A stretch of DNA of 64,000 nt from Tillandsia leiboldiana (GCA_029204045.2 JAQNDB010000542.1:1-64000); one strand, 5' to 3'; positions 1-10,619 are shown, counted from the first letter of the stretch. Translations and numbers: made by a program. The notes: generated by a model from the sequence alone, not told the origin.

Positions 1-563
1 CAAAAAGAGATCGTTAGATACCTCAAGAATATTTAGCATACAAAACCTAGTACAGAGGATAGAGTTTATCTAATCATCATGACATTGAGAATTCAGATAA
101 TGTAAGAGAATCATAGTCAAAAAACCAACATATCTTCTATGCAACTAAAGACCAAATGTCACACAATGTTAGTCCAACATCAACTTGTTAGTTATACTTA
201 CATGCCCAAATAGTTAGTCGAATAGTTAGTCGAGACATGCAAACAATCACAAGATGAAAACCAAAGTTGAAGAGATACTTACCTTGATGTATACAAAATC
301 TTCATCATCAAGATTTTCACAATCATTGTTCATTGTTCCAATCATTGTTCTAAACTCTCTCCCCCTTTTTGTCACAAAACAAAGCCAAAATGTAGTTAAG
401 ACTACGAAATGTTAGGAGAGTGAAAAGTTTCCAATAAAACGTAAAACCTGAGAACTACGCTAAAGTAAGTATAAAACTAAATCCTAAAGTCAAAATCCTG
501 CACAAAAAGAAAAGGAAGGTGCAGTTCAGTCGGAGGAGTCGGAGCTGGTACAACTCAGCTTGC
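1..563 (-). other. Sire-1 3' non-coding region with purine tract and splice-donor candidate
   Basis: This stretch has no gene. Read on the minus strand it holds a polypurine tract of the AAAAAGGGGGAGAGAG type at 370-355. A consensus 5' splice site, AAG followed by GTAAGT, has its GT beginning at 282. The same donor occurs at the same place in Sire-2 (11024) and Sire-A (56332). The matching acceptor would lie just outside the window. Confidence 0.55.
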
Positions 564-1122
564 TCAAAATCCCTTTAAGCATTGTCGAAATAGTTGAACA
601 CTTCTCTTGATCTTCTTGTGTTCAGAGGAAATTTGCTGAAGTTCTTTCGATATCCTCTCTTGTGCAGCAGAGAGTCTTTGTTGTTCCTGGCGAAGCGATT
701 CCAATACAGCAGCGTCTGTACCCTGTCTTTTCGAGTGTGATGGATGCTGTCTAGAAGCAGATGGTGCATCCAACCCTTAACCCATGGAGATTCAGTTTGT
801 AGAACCCCAGAGAGTGAGCGAGCTCTAGTAAGAAGCCCACTATGATAACTTTCACTTCTTAGGACATTCTTTCGTCTGTATATTGCTTAGTTGTTTGATG
901 CAGATTTCATAAGCCTTTTGCCTTTGACAGATTTCCTGTTTTCCTCATCAATCTTCTGTTGAACATCTTTGAAGAATTCATCCCATTCTCCGTATCGTAC
1001 TCTGAGCTGTCCTCCCTGCCTTCGGTTGTCTTATCTCCTGTTGAAAAATCCGGTTTCTCTTTTACAGATGTACTCTTGTGCACCATTGTGACCAGTAACA
1101 GGATTAACCAAGAGAGTGCCAT
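564..1122 (-). pseudogene. Envelope-like ORF remnant of Sire-1 (central domain deleted)
   Basis: Two reading frames remain of the gene that is intact in Sire-2 (9183-10619). The 5' piece (1122-907, 71 codons) begins with the same kind of start: a short hydrophobic stretch and MVH, then a charged Ser/Glu-rich stretch. The 3' piece (773-564, 69 codons) matches the carboxy-terminal coiled coil, with its QEQQRLSAAQERIS heptads. The roughly 270-residue central domain is absent and about 130 bp of unrelated sequence lies between the pieces. The ATG at 1122 is about 30 nt after the conserved splice acceptor. The product is therefore an internal-deletion relic and its function, if any, is unknown. 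Confidence 0.75.
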
Positions 1123-1152
1123 TGATCAAAGTGCTTGAGTTAAGAAGGTGTC

Positions 1153-1533
1153 CTGTGAAAACCAACTCAAGAACACTAAAAATTCTTAGTTTTCAAAAAT
1201 GAAAAATTGTATCCAAAGAATCATTATCATGTAGAGAAGCTAAGAATCAATTAGTTTTGCAAAAGGACTTTTAAAACTAGATCAATTGCATAATTTTCGA
1301 AAATCCTTATTATATGCCCTAAAACCGAAATTTTAGAAAATCGAAGCCTAAAAATCCGTTAATCAGGAGAGTACCTAGCACATAATCAAAACTAATCTAC
1401 CCAGAGTTCTTATTTCAAAAGAAATTTGATCAAAAACCATCCACAAACAAAGTTGATCCAAGAAATTCATCACGTTTGAGGAGAAAAAGAGAAAAAACGG
1501 TGAAAAACCGAGATTTTGATCAATAAAACTTAC
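1153..1533 (-). other. Candidate leader intron of the envelope-like unit (Sire-1)
   Basis: On the minus strand a consensus donor (CCAA then GTAAGT) starts at 1533 and a pyrimidine-containing acceptor (TTTTCACAG) ends at 1153, giving 381 bp. Equivalent donor and acceptor pairs occur in Sire-2 (8772-9157, 386 bp) and Sire-A (54539-54921, 383 bp), each just before the ATG. The interior is AT-rich, as plant introns are. Splicing itself is inferred. Confidence 0.6.
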
Positions 1534-1647
1534 TTGGAGTTGAAGAACTTGAGTTTGAAAGCTTCCAGGAAGGATGAAATCTAGAGAGAGAGGCTCTGGA
1601 AACTTTGGAACAAAAGATTGGAGTAAAGAAATCAAAACCCTTTTGTT

Positions 1648-1817
1648 CTTTATAAAACCCTAGCCGCGATCCGGATCATCCCGTGCTTGCGATCCGGATC
1701 GGCTACCCGCAGTGAGAAACTGCGTTCGGGATCCGGATCGGCAGATACAATCCGGATCGTCAGCCCGCAGAAGAATTCCTGCGTTCGGGATCCGGATCAT
1801 CTAGCCCGATCCGGATC
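1648..1817 (-). promoter_or_regulatory. Internal promoter-like module before the envelope-like unit (Sire-1)
   Basis: Six copies of GATCCGGATC (one with AATCC) begin at 1668, 1691, 1730, 1749, 1789 and 1808. They form three pairs with start-to-start spacings of 23, 19 and 19. The LTR U3 array has the same paired layout. On the minus strand the array is followed by TATAAAG (1654-1648). About 115 bp further is the donor of the candidate leader intron. Short inverted repeats (CGCAG...CTGCG) sit between the palindromes. The arrangement resembles U3 plus TATA, but inside the element. Promoter activity is inferred. Confidence 0.6.
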
Positions 1818-2259
1818 GGCCCCAACTTTTTCTTTAGAAAATTTTAGAGAAATTCAAGAAAAACCAGAAAAAGATTGTAAGCATAAATGTGTATCAACTT
1901 TAAACAAAAATCATCGTTTCATACAACAAGAATTAGATTATGCCAAATCTATCAATAATATCCAAAAATGAAACGAGAATTTACAAGAATTAAATCCCTT
2001 AAAGTTGAACACCTTCAATCACATCTAACTTGATCTTATGAGTAATGCCTTTATCAAATCATCAATTCAGTAAAGAAAATGAAATACAAAGATCAATAGA
2101 TGTTTGAAATCCCAAATATAGTAGATAATGTATCTAGACAATCTGTTGAAGAGAGTGGCTCTTTGAGCATCTTTCATTAAAAACCCACCTTATACCAACC
2201 TTGAAATTTGACGGAGTCAAGTATTTCAACATGCATTTTACTTAATCAAAAATTTGAAC

Positions 2260-2390
2260 AACCATGCTTGGTATACATGTGGTAGCTGCACACAATACTC
2301 GGACGACCGAGGTGGTAGCTCTTTCCTCCATGTGGTGGTAGTTTTCACACTCCTCATTGGGATGTAACTCTTTCCACATCTTTTGAGCAT
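2260..2390 (-). other. Conserved non-coding block with CTACCACC motifs (Sire-1)
   Basis: Minus-strand sequence containing CTACCACCACATG, AGCTACCACC and AGCTACCACATG. It is also found after pol in Sire-A (46051-46185 and 53741-53875) and after gag in Sire-B (36404-36516). A purine tract of the TTGAGGGGGAG type lies just upstream at about 2410. The rest of 1820-2760 is AT-rich and I see no gene in it. Confidence 0.7.
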
Positions 2391-2764
2391 TTTACCTTTT
2401 CTAAGACTCCCCCTCAATTGGCTATCAATTATTTAAGATATAAAGTATTCAACCAAATATTGATCTCGATTTCATACTCGACTAAGCAGTCAAATAAGAT
2501 AATGACTATACCAAGAGATCATAGAGAGAGAGAAATTGACTTTGATCACTTTAGAAGATGATTTAATTAACATAAATGATCATTGCAACAGTGAAATATT
2601 ATGATGGCAAAAGCATAATAAATTTCTAAATGTGCGAAAAGATGCAATTAAAGTCAATTATGATCTATGCTCAATTAATGTCCTATGTACAAACATAGAT
2701 AATGAACAAAACAAAAACAAATACAAAACCTATCCTAAGCAAAGATTTCAAAAAGAAGATTATT

Positions 2765-5216
2765 TCAAGGAAAGCATCCCAATTGCTTTTCGTAAATGAA
2801 TAAAACGTTTTTGATCCAAAGGTTTGTTAGAATGTCAGCTAATTGATCCTCAGTTGAAATATATGAGAGTTGAAGAGTATTTGATTCAACTAGCTCTCTA
2901 AGAAAATGATATCTAAGTTCAATATGTTTTGTTCTAGAGTGCAACACAGAGTTTTTAGAAATGTTAATTGCACTAGTGTTGTCACAAAGTATTGTTACCG
3001 AAGATGCTGAAATGCGGAAGTCGCTCAATACGCTTTTCATCCAAATGAGTTGAGTTGAGCAACTTCCAGCTGAAATGTATTCCGCTTCGGCAGTCGAGAG
3101 TGCTATGCAGTTCTGCTTTTTACTGTGCCATGCAACAAGGCAATGGCCAAGATAGAAGCATGCACCACTCGTGCTTTTCCGATCATCCACTGATCCTGCC
3201 CAATCGGCATCTGAGTATCCAACAATATCCAAACTTGTTCCCATAGGATACCAAATTCCGAAATTAATTGATCCTTTGATATACCGGATGATCCTTTTCA
3301 CCGCTTTCAGGTGAACCTCCTTTGGTGCGGATTGATATCTCGCGCAAATCCCAACACCAAAAGATATATCCGGGCGACTAGCCGTGAGGTAAAGTAGACT
3401 TCCAATCATACTTCGATATAGTTTCTCGTCTACATTCTCACTATGTGATTCACTTCCAAGTCCCTTGTAGCTAGTTCCCATTGGAGTCGGAAAATCTTTA
3501 CAATTTTCTAGATCAAACTTTTTGACCAACTCCATTGCATACTTGGATTGACTCAAGTGAATACCTTCATCATTTTGTTTAATTTGCAATCCAAGGAAAT
3601 AAGTCAATTCGCCCATCATGGACATCTCAAATTCGCTTTCCATGGTCTCCGCGAATTTAGAAGCATCGTTATCTCTTGTTGCGCCAAATACAATGTCATC
3701 GACATAGATTTGTGCTACAATGAAATTGCTTTGATAATGCTTCACAAAGAGAGTCCTATCAGCTCCCCCTCGAGTATAGCCCTTCTCCAAAAGGTGCTTT
3801 GTTAACCTTTCATACCATGCTCGCGGTGCTTGTTTCAGACCGTAAAGAGCCTTTTTCAAACGAAAAACATGGTTAGGTTGTTTATGATCTACAAAACCTT
3901 TCGGTTGAGCCACATAAACTTCCTCATTTAAAAACCCATTTAGAAATGCGCTCTTAACGTCCATTTGAAATAATTTGATTTTAAAATGACAAGCAATAGC
4001 GAATAGTATACGAAAGGACTCGAGTCTAGCTACAGGGGCGAAGGTTTCATCAAAGTCTATACCTTCTACTTGAGAGTAGCCTTGAGCAACTAATCGTGAC
4101 TTGTTCCTGATGATAGTACCATCCTCATTTTTCTTGTTCTTGAAGATCCATTTGGTACCTATCACATTGTGTTGCTTTGGAGGCTTCGTTAATTCCCAGA
4201 CTTTGTTTCGCTCAAATTGATGGAGCTCTTCCTGCATTGCTTTAATCCAGTAGTCATCCTGAAGAGCTTCATCTATGTTCTTTGGTTCGATTAAAGATAC
4301 GTAGCAAGCGAATCCACAAACCAACTGCCTCCGAGTTCTGACTCCTTCTTGTGGATCTCCAATAATATTCGATTCCGGATGATCCTTGGAGATTCGTAAC
4401 GTTTGTTGAAACGGAGTACTCGGAGATATATGAGATGATTCCTGCACATCAGATAAACTTGAAGAACCATTAGATGCATCATTAATATTGGAAGTATTAT
4501 TATGAGAAGATGCACTAGCAGGAGAATCATCATCTAGAGAGATATCGAGGGTAGATTTTCCAGTTTCAAAGTGAAAAGCTTCATCTACTTTAACATTTAT
4601 AGATTCTACGATCGTCTTAGATTCAATGTTAAATACTCGATATGCTCTGCTATTCGTAGAATAACCCAAAAAGATCCCTTCATCACTTCGAGAGTCGAAC
4701 TTTCCAAGATTTTCACGGTCACGTAAAATGTAACATCGACTCCCGAAGACACGAAAATATTTGATATTGGGTTTTCTACTAAACCACAGCTCATATGGTG
4801 TATTTAAAGTTCCTGGGCGCAAGTAAACTCCATTAATGACATAAACAGCGGTGTTCACGGCTTCAGCCCAAAAATGTAGCGGTAAATTCCGGCTATGAAG
4901 CATCACACGCGCCATCTCTTGAACAACCCTGTTCTTGCGCTCAACAACACCATTCTGCTGAGGTGTATAGGGTGCCGAGAATTCATGTTTAATTCCATTT
5001 GAATTGCAAAAATCAATGAATTTTGAATTTATGAATTCTCCACCTCTATCACTTCTAACACGAATGATCTTTTCATTCTTTTCAATCATAATACGATGGC
5101 AAATCTCATGAAAAGAGTCAAACGTATCAGCTTTCTCTTTTAAAAAATGCTACCCATGAAAACCGAGAGAAATCATCAACCAATAAAAAAATGTACCATT
5201 TACCTCCCAAAGATGG
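2765..5216 (-). pseudogene. pol: pol of Sire-1: integrase core, reverse transcriptase, RNase H; damaged
   Basis: The long frame (5089-2765, 774 codons) holds the rest of the integrase core, with the second acidic residue in RSDRGGEF and the glutamate in GVVERKN. It then holds the copia reverse transcriptase with the YVDD active site at about residue 462, and RNase H of the GYSDADWAGS type ending in an ALSTAEAEY region. The first integrase aspartate (VDDFSRFSW) lies upstream near 5180, in another frame because of a one-base shift in a T run near 5150. Protease and the zinc-binding amino part of integrase are absent: only about 75 bp separate the gag stop from the integrase core. A one-base loss near 2825 replaces the usual carboxy end with about 20 unrelated residues. 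The enzyme would copy element RNA to DNA in cytoplasmic particles. This copy is defective. Confidence 0.9.
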
Positions 5217-5292
5217 TTGACGCGTCGGCCAAAAGAAAAAGAAGAAAAGAAAGTAGTATACATAAACTACACAAGATTTAATCGAAGAACGA

Positions 5293-7314
5293 TTAAAGAC
5301 AAGGAGGGGTTTCACCTTTGCATACCCAAACCTTTTGAGTTTTGGAGTATGTTGGCAATGGTTGAAAAGTTTTCCTTGATGAAGACGTCTTGCAAGATTG
5401 GTCTTTTTCTTTTGTCATCGTCTTGTTTGAAGTACTACCAATGTCCTTTTCTTTAGGAAAATCCTTCTTTGAATTCCATGGAGTGAACTTATTGGTAGCA
5501 GTTGCAAGATGTGGTTGATTTGATCTTTGAGCTCCAATCTTGCAATTTCTTCCAATGTGCCCTGCAAAATTACAATGAAAACATACCTTTGTGCTTGACG
5601 ATTCTGAAGAGGATGAAGTAGGCTTGTTGTCGTTGGTTGTCATGATTTCCGGTGTCGGAGGAGGAGATACCGACTGAGGCACAAAGACTGTCCCAACCGA
5701 ACTAAAATTGTCTTCAGTTCGATTGTATCCGAGGCCGAACTTGTTTGTTTGACCAAGACCAAGAAGTTTATCCAACTTACTCCTTCCTAAAGAGAATTGC
5801 TGTAAGTCATCCTTGAGTTGGCAAATGGTCTCTGTCATTTCCAATTTTTCCCGTCGGGCCTCGCCGTAGAGCTTCAAGAAATAGTTCGCTTTGTTCACCA
5901 TATCTATATAGTTCTTCTCGAGTTGCTCATTGGACTCTTGAAGGGAAACATTTTCTTTTATCAGTTTATCCCTTTCCACTTCAAGATCGGTCGAGAGAGA
6001 AGTTACCCTTTTTACTTCTTCTTCGAGATCCTGCAATCTCCCTCTCAACCCCTTGTTTTGCTTAGCCGGTTTCTTTAAATCCCGTAAAGATCTGTGATAG
6101 GCTAGAGCAAATTCTTCACCTTCCGAATCATCCGATTCGTTGTCCGTTGCGTTCTTTTCAACAGTGGAGTTGGACAACGACTCAGATGTATTTGCCATAA
6201 AGCACATGAAGGGTGAAGATACGGACGCGTGGAATGCGGTGGAGCTCTTTTCTTCATCACTCGAAGACGACTCATTTGACGTTGAGTTGTCATCCCAAGT
6301 GACGACTTGCATCGCCTTCTTCTTTGCCGGATACTTGTTAGGACATTCCGTTGCAATGTGGCCGTAGCCTCGACATTTGAAGCATTGTAGTTGTCCTTCT
6401 GAACTTTTCTTATCCTTTGAGAAGTTCTCTTGCTTTCTTGACTTGTAACCTAAAGTACCCTTGCCTTTGTTCGACTTTCCGAAGGATGGAGATTTGCTTG
6501 AATTACCACTTCGAAAGTTGCGGCGAAACTTCCTTGTCAAGAGAGCGAGCTGCTTCTCAAATTCCTCCATAGAAAGGTTCTCGTCATCGTCTGAGGAGGA
6601 CGTATCCGCATCTTCTTCCTTAGTTGTTTTCAACGCATAACCTGAAGACTTAGAAGTGGATGCCTTTCCAGAAGAATTGTTAGTAGTAAATGTCATTTCA
6701 TAAGTTTGTAATGAACCAACTAATTCTTCTACACGTATTTCGTCCGGGTGTTTAATAGTTTCAATGGCAGTAACCTTTGGGCGAAATTGTTCAGGAAGAG
6801 TTCTTAAGATCTTTCTTACAATCTTAAATTCTGGAATCTTCTCTCCCAGATTAGCACATGAGTTTACGATGTCTTGCAATCGTGTATAGTAGTCCGTGAA
6901 AGATTCATTTTCTGCCATTAAGATAGAGTCAAACTTGCTCGTAAGCATTTGCAGTTTCTGAATCTTCACGAGGTTAGTTCCCTCATGTGTAACCTGAAGA
7001 ACATCCCAGATTTCTTTCGCAGTCTCACATGCCGAGACGCGAGAGAATTCAGTTTGAGATAAGGCATTAAAGATAGCATTAATTCCCTTGCCATTGTAAG
7101 AAGATGAATCTAACTCTTCCTTGGTCCATTTCGACCTAGGTTTTAAGGTGCGAACATCACCAATAAATTCAGTTGGATTAGTCCATCCTAATTCAATCGA
7201 TTGCCGCACCCGTTCGTCGATGGAAATTAAAAAGGCTTTCATCCGTACTTTCCAGTACGCATAATTTGTTCCATCGAAGAACGGGGGTCGGTTGATGTTT
7301 CCACCTTCAACCAT
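5293..7314 (-). CDS. gag: Gag polyprotein of Sire-1
   Basis: Open frame of 673 residues starting 20 nt after the primer-binding site. The amino part (about residues 10-230) has the copia Gag signature FDGTNYAYWK and a helical capsid-like region (DUF4219 and UBN2-type). Zinc knuckles of the CX2CX4HX4C form are at residue 311 (CFKCRGYGHIATEC) and residue 578 (CFHCNFAGHIGRNC). A long predicted coiled coil lies between them (about residues 410-530). Gag packages element RNA into virus-like particles. The start is supported because Sire-A gag begins identically. The frame ends without running into pol because the protease region has been lost. No stop or shift is visible in gag itself. Confidence 0.92.
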   Translation of the reverse strand: MVEGGNINRPPFFDGTNYAYWKVRMKAFLISIDERVRQSIELGWTNPTEFIGDVRTLKPRSKWTKEELDSSSYNGKGINAIFNALSQTEFSRVSACETAKEIWDVLQVTHEGTNLVKIQKLQMLTSKFDSILMAENESFTDYYTRLQDIVNSCANLGEKIPEFKIVRKILRTLPEQFRPKVTAIETIKHPDEIRVEELVGSLQTYEMTFTTNNSSGKASTSKSSGYALKTTKEEDADTSSSDDDENLSMEEFEKQLALLTRKFRRNFRSGNSSKSPSFGKSNKGKGTLGYKSRKQENFSKDKKSSEGQLQCFKCRGYGHIATECPNKYPAKKKAMQVVTWDDNSTSNESSSSDEEKSSTAFHASVSSPFMCFMANTSESLSNSTVEKNATDNESDDSEGEEFALAYHRSLRDLKKPAKQNKGLRGRLQDLEEEVKRVTSLSTDLEVERDKLIKENVSLQESNEQLEKNYIDMVNKANYFLKLYGEARREKLEMTETICQLKDDLQQFSLGRSKLDKLLGLGQTNKFGLGYNRTEDNFSSVGTVFVPQSVSPPPTPEIMTTNDNKPTSSSSESSSTKVCFHCNFAGHIGRNCKIGAQRSNQPHLATATNKFTPWNSKKDFPKEKDIGSTSNKTMTKEKDQSCKTSSSRKTFQPLPTYSKTQKVWVCKGETPPCL

Positions 7315-7333
7315 TGTTTACAACCCTATTCCC

Positions 7334-7345
7334 GCTCTGATACCA
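7334..7345 (-). other. Primer-binding site of Sire-1
   Basis: TGGTATCAGAGC on the minus strand, two bases after the LTR end. It is complementary to the 3' end of initiator methionine tRNA, the usual primer of plant copia elements. Confidence 0.93.
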
Positions 7346-7643
7346 CTTGTTGGGTTATATGTAATAAGGATCTAAATAGGGGAAAAAACACCTAGAGGGG
7401 GGTGAATAGGTGTAAACGCATAAACACTCAAAAAATCGTTGCGATAAAAACCCAATGCTGAAATAAAAATAATACGCAAGATTTTTACGTGGAAAACTCC
7501 ATCACCGGAGTAAAAAACCACGGGACCGATAACACGGCAGAAATCCACTAGAATTAAAACACGTACAAGGTGATTTACCGTACACACTTACGACTCAACC
7601 TTTTCCATACGCTCCTAGAGGATCTTCTCCGCTCGCTCCGCAA

Positions 7644-7969
7644 CGCTTCTCGAATCCACGATCTGCGCCCAACGCCGAATCCACGGCGTCCAACGTCGAA
7701 TCCACGACGTCCGACCGAATCCACGGTCTTCACCCAATAGCACCCTTCGAATCCACGAACTTGCCTCGCTCTGAATCCACGAGAGCGGTTGAACCTTGAA
7801 TCCACAAGGACACGCGAATCCACGCGCCGATTTTTGGGGTAAATCGTTGTTTTGGGTGGTGATGATCCGCCGAATACTTAGATCAAAGATAGATCGGAAA
7901 TACCATCTAAGTATTCATTAGTTTGATTCAACTCAAGATGTGAGTATGAAAACCTAGAATCAAACTAAT
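7644..7969 (-). other. Structured leader of the Sire-1 LTR: two stem-loops and TGGATT hairpin array
   Basis: Minus-strand arms 7969-7957 with 7929-7917 (13 bp) form stem-loop 1. Arms 7916-7905 with 7883-7872 (12 bp) form stem-loop 2. From 7828 to 7644 follow eight units with loop TGGATT. One unit differs from its Sire-2 counterpart on both arms yet keeps a stem (GCTC...GAGC with a shifted bulge). All of this lies downstream of the TATA box and so in the RNA leader. Confidence 0.7.
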
Positions 7970-8188
7970 CAATATAGATGAAGAAACATAGAGTATTCTC
8001 TAATGATTTCCTTTCTTCTCTATATGTGGATCTAGAGCCGTAAAATATGATATATGAAAATGACGGCTATTTCGATTCACAGTGGATTCACCCTAGAAAA
8101 AGAATCATAGGGTCTATTTATAGGTTAGAAACCCTAGGAAGGAGATAAGAATCAAAAACCTAACATTTCTGGAAATTTTACGGACGGC

Positions 8189-8469
8189 GATCCGGATCGG
8201 ACTAGCTGTGATCCGGATCGTCGTAACGAGTCAGCCAGTTCCAGAAAAACGAAGGTTCGGGATCCGGATCGAAGTGCTTGATCCGGATCGTTCATACAGT
8301 TCACCAAACATCAACGTTCGGGATCCGGATTGCGAAGCCTGATCCGGATCGTTCAAGGAAGATGGTAAACTAAGTGTTCGGGATCCGGATCAAGAGGCTA
8401 CGATCCGGATTGAACTGGTGTATGAACGAACCACCTTCGGGATCCGGATCGAACAACCTGATCCGGATC
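8189..8469 (-). promoter_or_regulatory. GATCCGGATC palindrome array in U3 of the Sire-1 LTR
   Basis: About ten GATCCGGATC-type palindromes arranged as pairs 19-22 bp apart, upstream of the TATA box. Probable enhancer or protein-binding array. The CCGG core is also a cytosine-methylation site. Confidence 0.75.
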
Positions 8470-8771
8470 CTGAACATGTCCCAAGTCCAGTTTTTGATTT
8501 TTATGCAATGAAAGATTCTTCCAAGTGTTTCTACACTACAAGAAGTATTCGGATCACACAAAATCTTTAGTTAAACATACCTGATCCTTTTGAATTCTTC
8601 TTTCTTGAGATTGAGTTAAATGATCCAACTTTCTTCACCTTCAATCTTCAAGACTTGAGACTTTCACGAAACTACGCCAACTCAAATTCCGTAACACCAA
8701 AGTTTCCAGAGCTTCTCTCTCTAGATTTCACCCTTCTTGGAAGCTTTCAAACTCAAGTTCTTCAACTCCAA

Positions 8772-9157
8772 GTAAGTTTTATTGATCAAAATCTCGGTTT
8801 TTTCACCGTTTTTCTCTATTCCTCCTCAAACGTGATGAAATTCTTGGATCAACTTTGTTTGTGGATGGTTTTTGATCAAATTTCTTTTGAAATAAGATCT
8901 CTGGGTAGATTAGTTTTGATTATATGCTAGGTATTCTCCTGATTAACGGATTTTTAGGCTTCGATTTCTAAAATTTCGGTTTTAGGGCATATAATGAGGA
9001 TTTTCGAAAATCATGCAATTGATCTATTTTTAAAAGTCCTTTTGCAAAACTAATTTGATTCTTAGTCTCTCTACATGATTATGATTGTTTGGGTACAATT
9101 TTTCCAACTTTTTGAAAATTAACAATTTTTCATGTGTTCTTGAGTTGATCTTCACAG
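8772..9157 (+). other. Candidate leader intron of the envelope-like unit (Sire-2)
   Basis: Donor CCAA|GTAAGT at 8772 and acceptor CTTCACAG ending at 9157 enclose 386 AT-rich bases. The ATG follows 26 nt later. Site positions and exon context match Sire-1 and Sire-A. Confidence 0.62.
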
Positions 9158-9182
9158 GATACATTTCTCACTAGCAATCAAA

Positions 9183-10619
9183 ATGGTGATCACTTGGATT
9201 GTTTTCCTACTTGCTGCCATGGTTCATACCAAGGATACTGTCAAGCCTAAGAAGGCTAAGAAAGCGAAGAAGACCAAGGATGATTCCGACACTGAATCAG
9301 AGACGGAGTCGATCGACTGGGATAACATCGACATCGAGCAAGCTGCTCCCATTGTCTCCAAAGGGAAAACAACTGCTGAAGCTTCAAAGCCTGCTGCAGC
9401 TGAAAAAGGAAAAGCCCCTATGGAACCAAGTCCAATTGGAACAAAAAAAAAAACCGGTGCAAGAAAAAGAGGCAGTGCTCAGGGAATTACCATTGAGGAA
9501 CCAGTTGCTAGGCAGCCTCCTCCACAAGACTTCATCAGCTCCGAAAGAATCAAGGATTTTGAGAAGAGGGAATGCATTGGCGAGAGACATGTCAATGTCA
9601 AACCAATGAAGGAACGATCTGTAGCTTTTGGGACTTTGTTTGACCAAGTTGGTCTTGCTCAAATTTGCAACTTCCCTGAGACTACTGGGTACTGTCCACA
9701 CTCAGTTCGAATGTTTTATCAGAACGCTGCAAGTCTGATTGATCACGAGGATGGACGTCGAGAATTTCACACTTTGGTTAAAAATATCAAAATCAAAGTC
9801 ACACCCCAGCTGATTGGAGTTGTGCTAGGTATGACAGCCAGAGCTGATGGACTCCATTACCTAAAAACTCAAAGCTTCAACGACAACTCCTGGAGAGCTG
9901 TACTTAATGGAATTTGTCTTCCAAATACTCGGTCGACCGGAAATTCTGTTTTCTCTAAAGAGCTTCGACCAGAGTATCGGTATATAAACTTCATTGTCTG
10001 CTACAACATTCTTCCCAACATGAATACGAAGGTTCTTCGATGGGACAGAATGTTATACCTTTATCTTCTTGGAAACCCGGCCGCAATGATGGGAGCAAAC
10101 TTGAATATTCCCTATCTCATTTGGTCAAGGATGGCACGGTATGTGGAACACTCTCATCCCACAGAAAGACTACCGTACCCAATGATTATCATGCGCATCC
10201 TTAGAAAGTTTAAAGTCGATACAAGCGCAAGCTCATACATGTACAGTTTGGGCACCATTAATGAGACAACAATTGTAAAGTCTCTCTCGACGAAGCCAGA
10301 TGAACCCTTCATACCTCCTCACCGGCAACGAGCACAACAACAACAAGCGACAACCTCTGCACCGGCAGCAGCTCCTCCAGTCCAACCAGCACCTCCGGCA
10401 CAACAAACACCGCAATCAACTTCTGATGATGATGCATCTGTTACCTCAATCTATAAAGAACAGCAAAGGCTCTCCAACGAGCAAGAACGTATATCAAATG
10501 AACTAATTGAGGTAAAGGAAGAAATAAAGAAGGTAAATAAGAATCAATCATCAATGAACAAGCGATTAAAGAAGATATTCCAAATTCTCGGCTGTATCAG
10601 TTCAGACGAGTCTGAATAA
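9183..10619 (+). CDS. Envelope-like / third ORF of Sire-2 (478 aa)
   Basis: Complete frame in the position of the extra, so-called envelope-like gene of Sireviruses, downstream of pol. Residues 1-14 are hydrophobic (MVITWIVFLLAAMV), followed by a lysine-rich stretch, an acidic Ser/Glu stretch and a Pro/Ala linker. Residues about 115-330 form a folded domain, from FISSERIKDFE to the LIWSRMARYVEHSHP region, which I think belongs to the family called putative plant transposon protein (PF20167-type). A Pro/Gln-rich linker follows, then a carboxy-terminal coiled coil (about 425-470, KEQQRLSNEQERIS). No fusion peptide, glycosylation pattern or second membrane segment is evident, so an envelope role is not shown. 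Function unknown. The frame is intact and about 75-80% similar to the Sire-A copy by eye. Confidence 0.85.
   Translation: MVITWIVFLLAAMVHTKDTVKPKKAKKAKKTKDDSDTESETESIDWDNIDIEQAAPIVSKGKTTAEASKPAAAEKGKAPMEPSPIGTKKKTGARKRGSAQGITIEEPVARQPPPQDFISSERIKDFEKRECIGERHVNVKPMKERSVAFGTLFDQVGLAQICNFPETTGYCPHSVRMFYQNAASLIDHEDGRREFHTLVKNIKIKVTPQLIGVVLGMTARADGLHYLKTQSFNDNSWRAVLNGICLPNTRSTGNSVFSKELRPEYRYINFIVCYNILPNMNTKVLRWDRMLYLYLLGNPAAMMGANLNIPYLIWSRMARYVEHSHPTERLPYPMIIMRILRKFKVDTSASSYMYSLGTINETTIVKSLSTKPDEPFIPPHRQRAQQQQATTSAPAAAPPVQPAPPAQQTPQSTSDDDASVTSIYKEQQRLSNEQERISNELIEVKEEIKKVNKNQSSMNKRLKKIFQILGCISSDESE

Larger units (their letters stand above)
1..8696 (-). mobile_element. Sire-1, Sirevirus-type Ty1/copia retrotransposon (3' LTR outside window)
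   Basis: On the minus strand the order is LTR (8696-7348), primer-binding site, gag, damaged pol, non-coding region, envelope-like remnants and polypurine tracts. The copia order (integrase core before RT), the zinc-knuckle gag, the downstream envelope-like gene and the repeated AGGGGGAGA purine tracts fit the Sirevirus group. The window begins roughly 200 bp before the expected 3' LTR, judging by alignment with Sire-2 near 11280-11500. Protease and the amino half of integrase are missing, so the copy is not autonomous. Immediately right of its 5' LTR lies the interior of Sire-2 in the opposite orientation, which suggests that Sire-1 inserted into Sire-2. Confidence 0.93.
7348..8696 (-). repeat. 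5' LTR of Sire-1
   Basis: 1349-bp LTR bounded by TGTTACGG and CCCAACA on the minus strand. It contains the palindrome array (8469-8189), a TATA box TATAAATAG (8122-8114), two long stem-loops and the TGGATT hairpin array. It is very similar to the Sire-2 LTR at 11501-12840, so both belong to one family. Confidence 0.95.

Noticed and set aside
7575..7823. 82-codon frame over the TGGATT array (also 12365-12613)
   Set aside because: The frame repeats RGF/VDS because of the hairpin units and is not kept in Sire-B; the pairing pattern explains the conservation better.
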